DNA of 64,000 nt from Ramlibacter sp. (GCA_019635415.1 JAHBZN010000002.1:806001-870000), one strand, 5' to 3'. Shown: positions 1 through 8,798, numbered from the stretch's first letter. Notes: generated from the letters alone by a model not told the origin. Numbers and translations are program-made.

Positions 1-303
1 CACGTTTTGCGCCACGTCCAGGTGCGGCAGCACATGAAAGGCCTGAAACACGAAGCCCACCTTGCCCCGCCGCAGCAGCGCGGTCTGCTCGTCGCTCAGG
101 CGGCCCAGGTCGGTGCCGTCCAGCACCACGGTGCCGGCGCTCCAGCTGTCCAGGCCCGCCAGGCAGTTGAGCAGGGTGGACTTGCCCACGCCCGACTCGC
201 CCACGATGGCCACGAACTCGGCGGGCGCCACGGTGAAGGTCACGTTGGCAAACACCGGCGTGTCGCCGTACTGCTTGGCCAGGCCGGTCACCTCCAGGCT
301 CAT
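1..303 (-). CDS. ABC transporter ATP-binding protein (N-terminal part, runs off the left edge)
   Basis: Only the first 101 residues are in the window. They read as an ATP-binding cassette of the LolD/MacB export type: Walker [10 protein letters not shown] at about residues 35-43, a D-loop-proximal LDGTDL segment, and a Q-loop region ([13 protein letters not shown]) just before the edge. The cassette would energise a membrane partner, probably for lipoprotein or small-molecule export across the inner membrane. That assignment rests on family resemblance only, since the signature and Walker B motifs are outside the window. The ATG overlaps the miaA stop codon in an ATGA arrangement, so the two genes are probably co-transcribed and translationally coupled. 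Confidence 0.85.
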   Translation of the reverse strand, partial: MSLEVTGLAKQYGDTPVFANVTFTVAPAEFVAIVGESGVGKSTLLNCLAGLDSWSAGTVVLDGTDLGRLSDEQTALLRRGKVGFVFQAFHVLPHLDVAQNV

Positions 304-1235
304 GCCAGCTCCTGCGCGAGCGCAACCACGCGCTCCAGGGCGTCGGGTGCGTCGCAGGCCACCACGTGGCGCTCGGGCATGCTGCGCAGCCACGTGAGCT
401 GGCGTTTGGCCAGCTGCCGCGTGGCAAAGATGCCGCGGTCGCGCAGCTCGGCCCCGTCGAAGGCGCCGTCCAGGTGTTCCCAGGTCTGGCGGTAGCCCAC
501 GCAGCGCATGCTGGGCAGGTCGGGGGTGAGGTCGCCGCGCGCGCGCAGGGCCTGCACCTCCGCCACCAGGCCGTCGGCCAGCATGGCTTCAAAACGCGCG
601 GCAATGCGCTCATGCAGCCAGGCCCTGTGGGCCGGTTCAAGGGAAATCAGGGCTGTAGCCTTTATGGGGTGGTCACTTTGTGCTCTTTTTTTTGTAGCAT
701 GAAAGGCCGACAGCGGCCGCCCCGTCACGCGCCACACCTCTAGCGCGCGCTGGATGCGCTGGGCGTCATGGGGGGCCAGCCGCGCGGCCGTGGCGGGGTC
801 GGCCTGCGCCAGTTCGGCGTGCAGCGCGGGCCAGCCGCGCTCGCGGCTTTCGGCCTCGATGCGGGCGCGCACCTGCGGGTCGGCCGGGGGCATCTCGTCC
901 AGGCCGTCGAACAGGGCCTTGAAATACAGCATCGTTCCACCCACCAGCAGCGGGCGTTTGCCACGGGCCTGGATGTCGGCGACGAGCCGCGTGGCATCAG
1001 CCACGAACTCGGCGGCGCTGTAGGCCTGCTGCGGGTCGCGGATGTCGATCAGGTGGTGGGGCACGGCCGCGCGTTCGGCCGCCGTGGGCTTGGCGGTGCC
1101 GATGTCCATGCCCCGGTAGACCAGCGCCGAGTCCACGCTGATGATCTCGACGGGGCCGCGCTGGGCCAGGGCCAGTGCCGCCGCCGTCTTGCCCGATGCG
1201 GTGGGCCCGGCCAGGCACAGGGGCGTGGTGATCAT
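300..1235 (-). CDS. miaA: tRNA dimethylallyltransferase MiaA
   Basis: MiaA transfers a dimethylallyl group to N6 of A37 in tRNAs that read codons beginning with U. The 311-residue protein has the usual family length. It starts with a P-loop, GPTASGKT (residues 10-17), followed by [18 protein letters not shown] and [13 protein letters not shown], all typical of MiaA. The C-terminal part carries [13 protein letters not shown] and an [12 protein letters not shown] segment. Residues 177-197 ([20 protein letters not shown]) are encoded by a copy of the dispersed repeat found elsewhere in this window, inserted in frame. The neighbouring ABC ATPase gene overlaps the stop codon. The identification is secure; the effect of the insert on activity is unknown. 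Confidence 0.97.
   Translation of the reverse strand: MITTPLCLAGPTASGKTAAALALAQRGPVEIISVDSALVYRGMDIGTAKPTAAERAAVPHHLIDIRDPQQAYSAAEFVADATRLVADIQARGKRPLLVGGTMLYFKALFDGLDEMPPADPQVRARIEAESRERGWPALHAELAQADPATAARLAPHDAQRIQRALEVWRVTGRPLSAFHATKKRAQSDHPIKATALISLEPAHRAWLHERIAARFEAMLADGLVAEVQALRARGDLTPDLPSMRCVGYRQTWEHLDGAFDGAELRDRGIFATRQLAKRQLTWLRSMPERHVVACDAPDALERVVALAQELA
644..703 (-). repeat. dispersed repeat copy A, in frame inside miaA
   Basis: Read on the minus strand this stretch begins with TTTCATGCTAC and continues through AAAGTGACC to AAGGCTACAGCCC and TGATTT. The same order of blocks (TTGCTAY, TAGC, AGTG-CC, GGGCTACAG, TTT-GGCTC) occurs at 4698, 18080, 36554, 42776, 49371 and 61139. It adds about 20 codons to miaA without breaking the frame. 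Its left arm is more degenerate than in the intergenic copies. Confidence 0.6.
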
Positions 1236-1256
1236 GGCCGCGTCACCATGGCCGCG

Positions 1257-2477
1257 TCATCGGGCCGCGGCGGGCAGTGAGACGTCGCCATGGCGCTGCA
1301 CCAGCACCCAGGCAAAGAACGCAATCACCGCGCTCCAGAACCACACGCCATTGACCAGCGGGAACACCGTGCCGTCGATGCGCCAGCCCAGCCAGGCGCC
1401 CACGCCAAACGCCACCAGCGTGAGGAAGCAGCCTGACAGCGCCGAGGCCGCGCCCGCCATGCGCGCGAACGGCGCCACCGCGCCCACCTGGGTGCAGGGC
1501 TGGTGAATGCCATGGCCCACCATGAACAGGTAGTGCGGCAGCAGGAAGGCCCACCAGGTGTGCACGCCGGCCAGCGCCAGCAGGCCCATGAGGGTGCCGC
1601 CGCCCAGGCTCAGGAACGCCGCGATGCGCACCGCGCCCTGCAGCCCCACGCGCGGCAGCAGGCGCCGGCAGATGAAAGTGCCACCGATGTAGGCCAGCGA
1701 GGCGCTGGCCATGGCCAGCCCGTACATCGGGCGCGAAATCTCATACACCCGCAGGAACACGAACGACGACGCGGCCAGGAAGGTGAACAGTCCGCCGTAG
1801 CTCGCGGCCAGCAGGCCCGACCACGCCAGAAAGCCCGGGTGCCGCACGATGGTGGCCCAGTTGCCCACCAGCACGCGCGGGTGCAGCGGGGTGCGCGCCG
1901 TCACCGTCTCCTCGAAGCGGCGAAACAGCAGCAGCCATAGCGCGCCGCCAAACACCGCCACCACCGCCAGGGCCCAGCGCCAGCCCATCAGCGGCGTGAG
2001 CAGGCCGCCCGTGAGCGGGCTGAGGCAGGCGATCACACCCAATCCGCCCAGAGCGCGGGCCATCACGCGCGCGCCCTGGTCGGGCGGGTACAGGTCGCGG
2101 ATGATGGCGCGCGCGCACATCACGGCCGCGCCCATGGCGGCGCCCTGCAGCGCGCGCGTGAGGATCAGCCAGCCGATGCCCGGCGCCAGCGTGTTGCCGA
2201 TGCCGGCCAGCGTGTAGACCGCCATGCCGCCCAGCAGCACGGGCCGGCGGCCAAAGCGGTCCGAGAGCGGACCAAAGAACAGCTGCGAGATGCCAAAGCA
2301 CAGCAGCAGCGCGGTGAGGGTGAGCTGTGCCTGGCTCACGCTGGCGCCCAGCTCGGTGGTGAGCGCGGGCAGGGCCGGCAGGTACAGGTCGGTGGTGATG
2401 GGCTGGATGCCCAGCAGCAGGGCCAGCACCAGGACCACGAGGCCGGGTGACATGGGCTTGGGCGCGGATTCGGACAT
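1257..2477 (-). CDS. Bcr/CflA-type MFS drug resistance transporter
   Basis: A 406-residue, very hydrophobic protein with the pattern of 12 membrane segments of the major facilitator superfamily. The N-terminal signature LGIQPITTDLYLPALP is the hallmark of the Bcr/CflA subfamily of drug:proton antiporters. The conserved loop between segments 2 and 3 reads GPLSDRFGRRPVLLGG. It would export hydrophobic compounds from the cytoplasm using the proton gradient. The ATG at 2477 (MSESAPKPMSPG) was chosen because upstream in-frame sequence is Arg/Pro/Gly-rich and antisense to nothing conserved. It lies 21 bases upstream of miaA on the same strand. The substrate cannot be told from the sequence. Confidence 0.93.
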   Translation of the reverse strand: MSESAPKPMSPGLVVLVLALLLGIQPITTDLYLPALPALTTELGASVSQAQLTLTALLLCFGISQLFFGPLSDRFGRRPVLLGGMAVYTLAGIGNTLAPGIGWLILTRALQGAAMGAAVMCARAIIRDLYPPDQGARVMARALGGLGVIACLSPLTGGLLTPLMGWRWALAVVAVFGGALWLLLFRRFEETVTARTPLHPRVLVGNWATIVRHPGFLAWSGLLAASYGGLFTFLAASSFVFLRVYEISRPMYGLAMASASLAYIGGTFICRRLLPRVGLQGAVRIAAFLSLGGGTLMGLLALAGVHTWWAFLLPHYLFMVGHGIHQPCTQVGAVAPFARMAGAASALSGCFLTLVAFGVGAWLGWRIDGTVFPLVNGVWFWSAVIAFFAWVLVQRHGDVSLPAAAR

Positions 2478-2509
2478 CCGGCTGAGGGTAGCAGAAGGCC
2501 CGTGCCCTT

Positions 2510-3055
2510 TCAGAAGGCGGGGGCGGCGTCGGTGCCGGGCGGTGCCCACAGGCGCTCGCCCGTGGCCTCCACGTGGGTGAGGTACAGCCGCAGGTCCAGC
2601 TCGAGCTGATGGTAGGCCGGCTCCATGTGCGTGCACAGCTGGTAGAAGGCCTTGTCGTGGGCCTTTTCCCGCAGGTGCGCGAGTTCATGCACCGCGATCA
2701 TCCGCAGGAACTCCTCGGGCACGTCCTTGAACAGCGAGGCGATGCGGATCTCGCGCTTGGTCTTGAGCCGACCGCCCTGCACGCGCGCGGCCACGGTGTG
2801 GGTGCCCAGCGCATGCGCGATCACGTGCAGCTTGTTGTCAAAGCAGACCTTGCTCAGCGGCTCGCTGCTGCGCAGGTGGCTGGTCTTGAGCGCCTGCACG
2901 TAGCCGTACAGCGAGCGGTCGGTCCGCACCTCGTGCGCCGCCGGGTACTTCTGCGCCAGCATGCGGCCCAGGCGCCCCTGCTGCAAAAGCTGGCCGGCCT
3001 GGGCCTGCAGGTCCTGCGGGTAGCCCTGCAGGTAGTTCAGTGCCGGCGCGGCCAT
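2510..3055 (-). CDS. YgjP-type zinc metallopeptidase (DUF45/M48-like)
   Basis: A 181-residue protein with a zinc-binding HELAH motif at about residues 123-127, preceded by a hydrophobic stretch (FLRMIAVHELAH). A further His (KAHDKAF, residue 133) could be the third ligand. This fits the YgjP/DUF45 family of small gluzincin-like putative metallopeptidases. A C-terminal segment after the zinc site, DLRLYLTHVEATGERLW, is rich in charged residues. The ATG at 3055 lies five bases downstream of the stop of the lipoprotein hydrolase gene, so the two are probably in one transcript. The physiological substrate of this family is not known to me. Confidence 0.85.
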   Translation of the reverse strand: MAAPALNYLQGYPQDLQAQAGQLLQQGRLGRMLAQKYPAAHEVRTDRSLYGYVQALKTSHLRSSEPLSKVCFDNKLHVIAHALGTHTVAARVQGGRLKTKREIRIASLFKDVPEEFLRMIAVHELAHLREKAHDKAFYQLCTHMEPAYHQLELDLRLYLTHVEATGERLWAPPGTDAAPAF

Positions 3056-3060
3056 GGCCT

Positions 3061-3903
3061 TCAGCGCAAGCTGAAAAGCTGCGCCAGCGCCGCGCGGTAC
3101 TGGGCCTGGCCGACGGCGTTGGTGTTGTGGTGCGAGCCGCCTTCGACCAGCACGAAGGCCTTGGGTTCGCGCGCGGCCTCGAACAGCCGGCGGCCAAGCT
3201 CCGGCTTGATCAGGCTGTCGTGGTCGCCGTGCACCACCAGCAGCGGTGAACCGATCTGCGCGACCTTGCTGACCGACTCGAAGCGCTGCGTGATCAGCGG
3301 CCCCACGGGCAGCCAGCCCCACTTCATGCTGCTGGCCACGTCGGGGATGGAGGTGAAGGTGCCTTCGACGATGGTGCCGCGCTCGTCGTCCACCTGTCGG
3401 GCCAGATCGATCGCAATCGCGCCGCCCAGCGAGTGGCCGAAGATGTAGCGCGGCGCGCCGGCATGGTGTTGCGCCAGCCAGTCCCAGGCGGCGCGTGCGT
3501 CCTCGCCGGCCATGTCTTCAGAGGGGAGCCCCGGGGTGCTCTTGCCGAAGCCGCGGTAGTCGATGGCCAGCACCGAGAACCCCAGCGCCTGCATCCGGCG
3601 GATCCGGGGCGCGGAACCGGTGACGTTCCAGCGCGCACCGTGCAGGTACAGCAACACGGGCCGGCCGGTGGCGGGCTGGTCGGCGGCCAGCCACAGGCCG
3701 TGCAGCCGCACCGGCTGGCCGGTGATGCGCGACGGGTACTCGATCCATACGTCGCTCATGCCTTCGGCCAGCGCGGCGCTGCCGCCCCAGGCCCGGTCAC
3801 TGGGCTGGAAGATCCAGGCGCGCTGCTTTTCGTCGAGCGTGGCGCAACCGGCCAGGATGGCCAGCGTGGCAAGGGCCGCAGCAAAGAGGTGCCAGCGTTT
3901 CAT
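3061..3903 (-). CDS. lipoprotein alpha/beta hydrolase
   Basis: The 280-residue product starts with a lipoprotein signal, MKRWHLFAAALATLAILAGC, with lipobox LAGC at residues 18-21. It should therefore be acylated on Cys and held at the membrane on the periplasmic side. The rest is an alpha/beta hydrolase: an oxyanion-side LYLHGARWN, an IDYRGFGKS strand-turn, the nucleophile elbow GHSLGG, a late acidic position in LLVVHGDHDSLI, and a His in EGGSHHNTNA. The start at 3903 was preferred over one 12 codons upstream because it begins the signal peptide directly. The YgjP-like peptidase gene follows five bases later. The substrate is unknown; an esterase or lipase role is plausible. Confidence 0.88.
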   Translation of the reverse strand: MKRWHLFAAALATLAILAGCATLDEKQRAWIFQPSDRAWGGSAALAEGMSDVWIEYPSRITGQPVRLHGLWLAADQPATGRPVLLYLHGARWNVTGSAPRIRRMQALGFSVLAIDYRGFGKSTPGLPSEDMAGEDARAAWDWLAQHHAGAPRYIFGHSLGGAIAIDLARQVDDERGTIVEGTFTSIPDVASSMKWGWLPVGPLITQRFESVSKVAQIGSPLLVVHGDHDSLIKPELGRRLFEAAREPKAFVLVEGGSHHNTNAVGQAQYRAALAQLFSLR

Positions 3904-3964
3904 GAAGCTGAGTGACCGGCGCGAGCCTGAAAAGTTCATCGGAGGGGCTGCCAGGCTACCGGCC

Positions 3965-5836
3965 TCAGCGCCCGCGCAGGAACAGCGCGTCGAGTTCGCG
4001 CACGGTGACCTGGCGCCAGGTCGGGCGGCCGTGGTTGCACTGGTCGGAGCGCTCGGTCTGCTCCATCTGGCGCAGCAGGGCGTTCATCTCGTCCAGCGTG
4101 AGCCGGCGGTTGGCGCGCACCGCGCCGTGGCAGGCCATGGTGCCCAGCAGTTCGTTCTGCGCGCGCTGGATCACGGTGGAGGCGTCGTGCTGCGCCAGTT
4201 CGGCCAGCACGCTGCGCGCCAGCTCCACCGCGTCGCCCTGGGCTAGTGAGGTCGGCACGGCGCGCACGGCCAGTGTGCGGGGTGAAAACGGCGTGACCTC
4301 CAGGCCCAGCGCCTGCAGCGTGTCGGCGCAGGCCTCGGCTGTGGCCGTTTCCTGCGGCGTGGCCGCGAAGGTGGCGGGAATCAGTAGGGGCTGGCTGCTC
4401 AGCCGCGACGGGCCGCCGGCGGCGGCCGAGGCGTCCATCTGTGCCTTGAGCCGCTCGTAGACGATGCGCTCGTGCGCGGCATGCATGTCCACGATGACCA
4501 GGCCCTGGGCGTTCTCGGCGAGCACATAGACGCCTTGCAGCTGCGCAATGGCGCGGCCCAGCGGCCAGTCGCCCGCGGGGGGCTCGGCAGGCTCGGCCGG
4601 CAGGGGTGAGGGCTCGCGGCGATCGACAGGGAACACCGCTGGCGCTGCCGGCGCAGAGCCCCACAGCGCGGCCATGTCGGCGACGCGGTGGCCACTGTTT
4701 GCTTCGAAATTGATAGCGCCCTGTGTCCGTGGGGCAGGGGCTGCCTGCCAATAAGGCTCTGAACCGGGCGCGAGGCCGGGCGCGGGGCCGGGCGCCGAGG
4801 CAGGGGCGGGCAGGGCGTTGAGCGCGGCGGCCCGCGGCGCGGCCAGCGCGTTGTCCACCGCATGACGCACGGCCTGGTGCACCTCGCGGCTGTCGCGGAA
4901 GCGGACCTCGATCTTGGTGGGGTGCACGTTCACGTCGACCCGGGCCGGATCGATCTCCAGATACAGCGCATAGACCGGCTGGCGGTGGCCGTGCAGCACG
5001 TCTTCATAGGCGCTGCGCGCGGCGTGGGTCAGCACCTTGTCGCGCACGTAGCGGCCATTGACGTAGGCAAACTGCTGGTCCGCCCGCGAGCGCGCGATGT
5101 CGGGGATGCCGGCGCGGCCGGTCACGCGGATCACGCCCGCGCTGTAGTTCACTTCGACGCTGTGTTCCAGCAGGTCCTGGCCCAGCACGTCGGCCAGGCG
5201 CTGGTCACGGGTGGCGGGGCGCCATTGCTCCACCAGTTTGCCCTCGTGCCAGATGGCGAAGCCCACCTCGGGCCGGGCCAGCGCGTGTCGGCGCACGGCC
5301 TCGATGCAATGCGCCAGTTCGGTGGCGTCGGTCTTGAGGAATTTGCGGCGTGCCGGTGTGCTGAAGAACAGCTCCTTGACTTCGACCGTGGTGCCCGTGG
5401 CGCGCGCCGCGGGCCGCAGCTCGCCGCTGCGGCCGTCCAGAAAGAAGGCGCTGGCCTGCCCGGCCGTGCGCGACAGCAGCGACAGCTCCGACACCGATCC
5501 AATGGCGGCCAGGGCTTCACCGCGAAAGCCCATGGTGCCAACCGACTCGAGATCGGCCAGCGAGGCGATCTTGCTGGTGGCGTGGCGCTTCAGGGCGATC
5601 GGCAGTTCCTCGCGGGCGATGCCCGCGCCGTCGTCCTCCACGGAAATCAGCCGCACGCCGCCCGCGAGCAACCGAACGGTGATCTGCCGGGACCCGGCGT
5701 CCAGCGCGTTGTCGACCAGCTCGCGCACGACCGAGGCAGGCCGTTCCACGACCTCGCCCGCGGCAATCTGGCTGATCAGTTCATCAGGCAGTTCACGGAT
5801 GGCGCGGCGGGGGGGCGGAGCAAGTACGGCGGACAC
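3965..5836 (-). CDS. mutL: DNA mismatch repair protein MutL
   Basis: MutL links mismatch recognition by MutS to strand incision. The N-terminal GHKL ATPase shows EVVERPASVVRELVDNALDA, DDGAGI and TMGFRGEAL. The C-terminal half contains DMHAAHERIVYE, matching the D-x-HA(x)2E(x)4E metal site of MutL proteins with their own nicking activity, together with ACHGAVRANRRL and a terminal CNHGRP. An endonuclease-proficient MutL (no MutH needed) is therefore expected. The 623-residue length is normal. The Pro/Ala-rich linker between the domains holds an in-frame copy of the dispersed repeat at residues 359-379. The gene diverges from the DedA gene at 5915. Confidence 0.97.
   Translation of the reverse strand: MSAVLAPPPRRAIRELPDELISQIAAGEVVERPASVVRELVDNALDAGSRQITVRLLAGGVRLISVEDDGAGIAREELPIALKRHATSKIASLADLESVGTMGFRGEALAAIGSVSELSLLSRTAGQASAFFLDGRSGELRPAARATGTTVEVKELFFSTPARRKFLKTDATELAHCIEAVRRHALARPEVGFAIWHEGKLVEQWRPATRDQRLADVLGQDLLEHSVEVNYSAGVIRVTGRAGIPDIARSRADQQFAYVNGRYVRDKVLTHAARSAYEDVLHGHRQPVYALYLEIDPARVDVNVHPTKIEVRFRDSREVHQAVRHAVDNALAAPRAAALNALPAPASAPGPAPGLAPGSEPYWQAAPAPRTQGAINFEANSGHRVADMAALWGSAPAAPAVFPVDRREPSPLPAEPAEPPAGDWPLGRAIAQLQGVYVLAENAQGLVIVDMHAAHERIVYERLKAQMDASAAAGGPSRLSSQPLLIPATFAATPQETATAEACADTLQALGLEVTPFSPRTLAVRAVPTSLAQGDAVELARSVLAELAQHDASTVIQRAQNELLGTMACHGAVRANRRLTLDEMNALLRQMEQTERSDQCNHGRPTWRQVTVRELDALFLRGR
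4698..4760 (+). repeat. dispersed repeat copy B, inside the mutL linker
   Basis: Plus-strand blocks TTTGCTTCGAAATTGATAGC, TGTGTCC, GGGGCTGCCTGCC and AAGGCTC align with the other copies, especially the one at 61139. It falls exactly in the variable linker between the ATPase and C-terminal domains of MutL (antisense to the gene), where extra residues are tolerated. Confidence 0.6.
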
Positions 5837-5914
5837 CTGTGCATTCTAGGCAGTCCGGTGGGGCCGCGCAGGCGACGGCGGGGTGGCCTCGCCTGGCCCG
5901 CATAATCCACGGCC

Positions 5915-6565
5915 ATGGAACTCATGGCCTTTCTGATCGACTTCATCCTGCACGTGGACAAGCACCTGGAGGTGTTCGTGCAAACCTACGGCGCCTGGGT
6001 ATATGCCTTGCTCTTCCTGATCATTTTTGTGGAGACCGGCGTGGTGGTCATGCCCTTCCTGCCAGGCGACTCCCTGCTGTTCGTGGTGGGCGCGCTGTGC
6101 GGCGTGGGGCTGATGGACTATGGCACGTCGGTCGGGCTGCTGCTGGCGGCCGCGGTGGCCGGCAACCAGAGCAACTACACCGTGGGGCGGTTCTTCGGGC
6201 CACGGGTGTTCCGCTGGGAAGACTCGCGCTTTTTCAACAAGCGCGCCTTTGACCAGGCCCACGCCTTCTACGAAAAGTATGGCGGCATCACCATCGTGGC
6301 GGCGCGCTTCATGCCGTTTCTGCGCACGTTCGCGCCGTTCGTGGCCGGCGTGGCCCAGATGACGCGCAGCAAATTCACCCTGTACGACGTGACCGGCGGC
6401 ACGCTGTGGGTGGTGGGGGTGATCACGGCCGGCTATTTCTTTGGCAGCGTGCCCTGGGTCAAGGAACACCTGGACAAGATCATCTGGGCCACCATCCTGC
6501 TGCCGGGCCTGATCGTGCTGTTCGGGGCCTGGAAAGCCCGCCGCAAGGCCTCCGGCACCGCCTGA
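5915..6565 (+). CDS. DedA family inner-membrane protein
   Basis: A 216-residue membrane protein with the DedA hallmark FLPGDSLLF at residues 48-56, then GNQSNYTVGR and the second conserved block RFMPFLRTFAPFVAG, which carries the paired Arg residues needed in this family. Members are proposed lipid scramblases or transporters that recycle undecaprenyl phosphate or phospholipids and support the proton motive force. The start ATG was chosen as the first in frame; another Met lies three codons later. The gene is divergent from mutL with a 78-base gap. Exact lipid substrate cannot be assigned. Confidence 0.93.
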   Translation: MELMAFLIDFILHVDKHLEVFVQTYGAWVYALLFLIIFVETGVVVMPFLPGDSLLFVVGALCGVGLMDYGTSVGLLLAAAVAGNQSNYTVGRFFGPRVFRWEDSRFFNKRAFDQAHAFYEKYGGITIVAARFMPFLRTFAPFVAGVAQMTRSKFTLYDVTGGTLWVVGVITAGYFFGSVPWVKEHLDKIIWATILLPGLIVLFGAWKARRKASGTA

Positions 6566-6584
6566 AACGCAGGCGCCACAGTGC

Positions 6585-6620
6585 GCGCCGAAGCCCGCGC
6601 CGAAGCCCGCGCCGAAGCCT
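6585..6620. repeat. 12-bp tandem repeat, three copies
   Basis: The unit GCGCCGAAGCCC is present three times in a row (6585-6596, 6597-6608, 6609-6620, the last with a final T). It lies 20 bases after the stop codon of the DedA gene and just upstream of an AT-rich inverted repeat. Its multiple-of-three length suggests it may once have been translated as Ala-Glu-Ala-Arg/Ala-Pro-like repeats, but no frame supports that now. Confidence 0.85.
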
Positions 6621-6623
6621 GGC

Positions 6624-6650
6624 ATTTCAATACCTTGAAGATATTGAAAT
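6624..6650. promoter_or_regulatory. AT-rich inverted repeat upstream of the secreted hydrolase gene
   Basis: ATTTCAATA (6624-6632) and TATTGAAAT (6642-6650) form a perfect 9-bp inverted repeat around a 9-base centre. The strongly AT-rich stretch continues to about 6675, in sharp contrast to its GC-rich surroundings, and ends 64 bases before the hydrolase start. It could be an operator, or a weak terminator for dedA because CGGGTTTTTC follows. Confidence 0.45.
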
Positions 6651-6738
6651 CGGGTTTTTCATATATTTGATTTTGTGTTGACGCACTTGTATGGTCCCGT
6701 TGCCCGTCGGTTCCCGGCGGTACAACAGGAGACAAGAA

Positions 6739-7821
6739 ATGCGTTCGTCACACATCACACGCCTCGTGGTGGGCTTTGCCCTGCTGCTGGCCACCCTGTG
6801 CACCCAGGCAGCGACCTTGCGCCAGATGCAGCTGGGGAGCTACAACTTCTCGTACTACAGCAACAAGACCCTGCAAGCGACCATGCCGGCGATCACGCGG
6901 GTCGTGATCGTGCAGCATGGCATCAACCGCGACGGTGATCCCGCCTTCACGGCCGCCAACGACGCGCTGCACAACAGCGGCGCCAATATCCCGGAAATCC
7001 TGCTGATCGCGCCGCAGTTCTGGAACGACGCCGACAGCAGTGCCGCCAAGGTGCCGGCCGGCACGCCATACTGGTTCGACGAGCAGTGGAGCCTGGGCTA
7101 CGACTCGATGGACAGCCGGCACCTGAGTTCGTTCACGGTCATCGACGACCTGATCCGCAAGTTTGCCGATGCCACGGCCTTCCCCAACGTCACCCAGATC
7201 GTGGTGGCCGGGCATTCCGCGGGGGCGCAGATGTACTCCCGCTATGCGGCCTTCAACACGGTGCATGGCAGCGTGCGTTCCGGCGTGCTCGTCAAGTACG
7301 TGCTGGCCAACGCCGGGACCCACCTTTACTTCAACGCCGACCGGCCCGTGGGCAATGCCGCCAGCGGCGCCACGGCCTTCGGGCCATTCACGGGCACGGC
7401 GGCCTGCCCGGGCTATGACACCTACAAATACGGCAACACCAACTATTCAGCCGATGGCCCCTTCAACTATCCCCACACGCTGACGCCACAGGCCCGCTTC
7501 ATCCGCTTTGCCGGGCGCAAGGCCTACTACTACCAGGGCACGTCGGACACCGTGCCCTACACGGCCTCGAACGGACCCGATGACAACTGCGCGGCCGTGC
7601 TCAGCGGCAGCACGCGGCTGGCGCGCGGCATCACCAATGTGCGCTACCAGCGCTATCTGGCAAACCAGCTCGGGGTGTCGCTGGACCGGCTGTTCCGCCG
7701 CGTCGAAGGTGTGGGCCACAGCGCCAGCGGCATGTGGAATGCCACCTGCGTGATGACCGCGTTGTACGGCACGGCGCAGATGCTCAACACCACGGGAGCC
7801 AGTTGCTCCGACCTCAACTGA
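6739..7821 (+). CDS. secreted alpha/beta-hydrolase fold protein
   Basis: The 360-residue product has a clear signal peptide (MRSSHITRLVVGFALLLATLCTQAA) and should be periplasmic or secreted. The mature part shows an early beta-strand/oxyanion segment VVIVQHGINRDG and the nucleophile elbow VVAGHSAGAQM, with a His late in the chain (VEGVGHSASGMW) that could complete the triad. Cysteines in ACPGYD, DDNCAA, NATCVM and ASCSDLN suggest disulfides. The start was fixed by an AGGAGA ribosome-binding site a few bases upstream of the ATG at 6739. The hypothetical gene at 7836 follows closely. No substrate can be inferred beyond an ester or amide bond. Confidence 0.75.
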   Translation: MRSSHITRLVVGFALLLATLCTQAATLRQMQLGSYNFSYYSNKTLQATMPAITRVVIVQHGINRDGDPAFTAANDALHNSGANIPEILLIAPQFWNDADSSAAKVPAGTPYWFDEQWSLGYDSMDSRHLSSFTVIDDLIRKFADATAFPNVTQIVVAGHSAGAQMYSRYAAFNTVHGSVRSGVLVKYVLANAGTHLYFNADRPVGNAASGATAFGPFTGTAACPGYDTYKYGNTNYSADGPFNYPHTLTPQARFIRFAGRKAYYYQGTSDTVPYTASNGPDDNCAAVLSGSTRLARGITNVRYQRYLANQLGVSLDRLFRRVEGVGHSASGMWNATCVMTALYGTAQMLNTTGASCSDLN

Positions 7822-7835
7822 GCAGCCCGGCACGC

Positions 7836-8783
7836 ATGGCCGCGGCCCGGCGAGGGGGGTTCTGGGCGGCACTGGCACTGGTGCCGGCGCTAGCTTGCGT
7901 GTTCGCGCTCGGGCGCAGCGCACTGTGGCCATCCGAGGCGGAGCGCGGGCAGGTCCGGCTCGCGCCCGGCGCACGGGCGGCGCTGGCGCGGCCGGCGCCC
8001 TCCGACCCGGTGCCCGTGCCTTGGCACGAAGCCGGTGCTGCACGAAGGCCCGAGCTGGCGCCTCCTGAAGAAGGGAGGGACCGTCACGCGTCGGCGCGCG
8101 ATCTTCACGACCTGTTCCTGCGGCTGTCGCAGCGCTCCGAGCGCTGGGCGCTCGAAGAGGCCCGGCTGGCGCTGTCCCTCTGCAGGGACTACGCACGCGA
8201 CGCGGACGCGCTGAAGCTGGCCTTTGCGGGCGGCGATCCCGGACCGCTGCGTGGACCCTTGACCCCTGATCGCCAGCGCGCCAGCGCCGAACTCGACAGC
8301 CGCTGCCGTGGTTTCAGCCGGGAGGCCCCCGGCACGCTCGCGGACCGGCAGTCCGATTTGCAGGCGCGGTTGCAGGCCCTGGGCTCGCCCCTGGCCGACG
8401 GGCCGCGGCAGGCCTCGTCGCGGCTGGAGGCGCCCGTGGTGGCCGGCCTGCTGGCCTCGGGGGGCGCGAGCGCGTTCGAGCAGGCCCGGCCCGCCCTGGT
8501 GGCCGCGCTGGCCCGTCAGGCCGGGGTGGCACAGGATTCAGCGGCGTGGGAGGACCTGGAGACGGCGGTGTTGCTGGCCTCCTGCGAGCTGGGCCGCGAC
8601 TGTACGGCGCAGGCCTTCGAGTCGCTGCGCCGCTGTACCTGGCAAAGCCGCTGTGGCCAGGGCCTGTTTGATGATTGGCCGGCGGGCTTGCCGGCCGCCC
8701 GCATCGAAGCCGTGAAGCAGGCCCGGGACCGCGTGTTGCGGGCCATCCGGTCGGGCCAGGCCGCTTCGCTGGTCTGGCCCTGA
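7836..8783 (+). CDS. hypothetical protein with N-terminal membrane anchor
   Basis: I do not recognise a family. The 315-residue product begins with a short basic stretch and one hydrophobic segment (GFWAALALVPALACVFALG), then an Arg/Ala-rich, largely helical and polar remainder. A Cys-bearing C-terminal section reads CELGRDC, CTWQSRCGQG and suggests a small disulfide-bonded, periplasmic region. The ATG at 7836 lies 15 bases after the stop of the secreted hydrolase gene, so the two are likely one operon. Related short Cys-paired repeats occur in other betaproteobacterial hypotheticals from memory, but I cannot name one. Confidence 0.65.
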   Translation: MAAARRGGFWAALALVPALACVFALGRSALWPSEAERGQVRLAPGARAALARPAPSDPVPVPWHEAGAARRPELAPPEEGRDRHASARDLHDLFLRLSQRSERWALEEARLALSLCRDYARDADALKLAFAGGDPGPLRGPLTPDRQRASAELDSRCRGFSREAPGTLADRQSDLQARLQALGSPLADGPRQASSRLEAPVVAGLLASGGASAFEQARPALVAALARQAGVAQDSAAWEDLETAVLLASCELGRDCTAQAFESLRRCTWQSRCGQGLFDDWPAGLPAARIEAVKQARDRVLRAIRSGQAASLVWP

Positions 8784-8798
8784 GGGGCGGCGCCTGCC

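Noticed and set aside
3061..3939. Start of the lipoprotein hydrolase 12 codons upstream at 3939
   Set aside because: The upstream stretch is polar and would bury the lipoprotein signal; the ATG at 3903 begins it directly.
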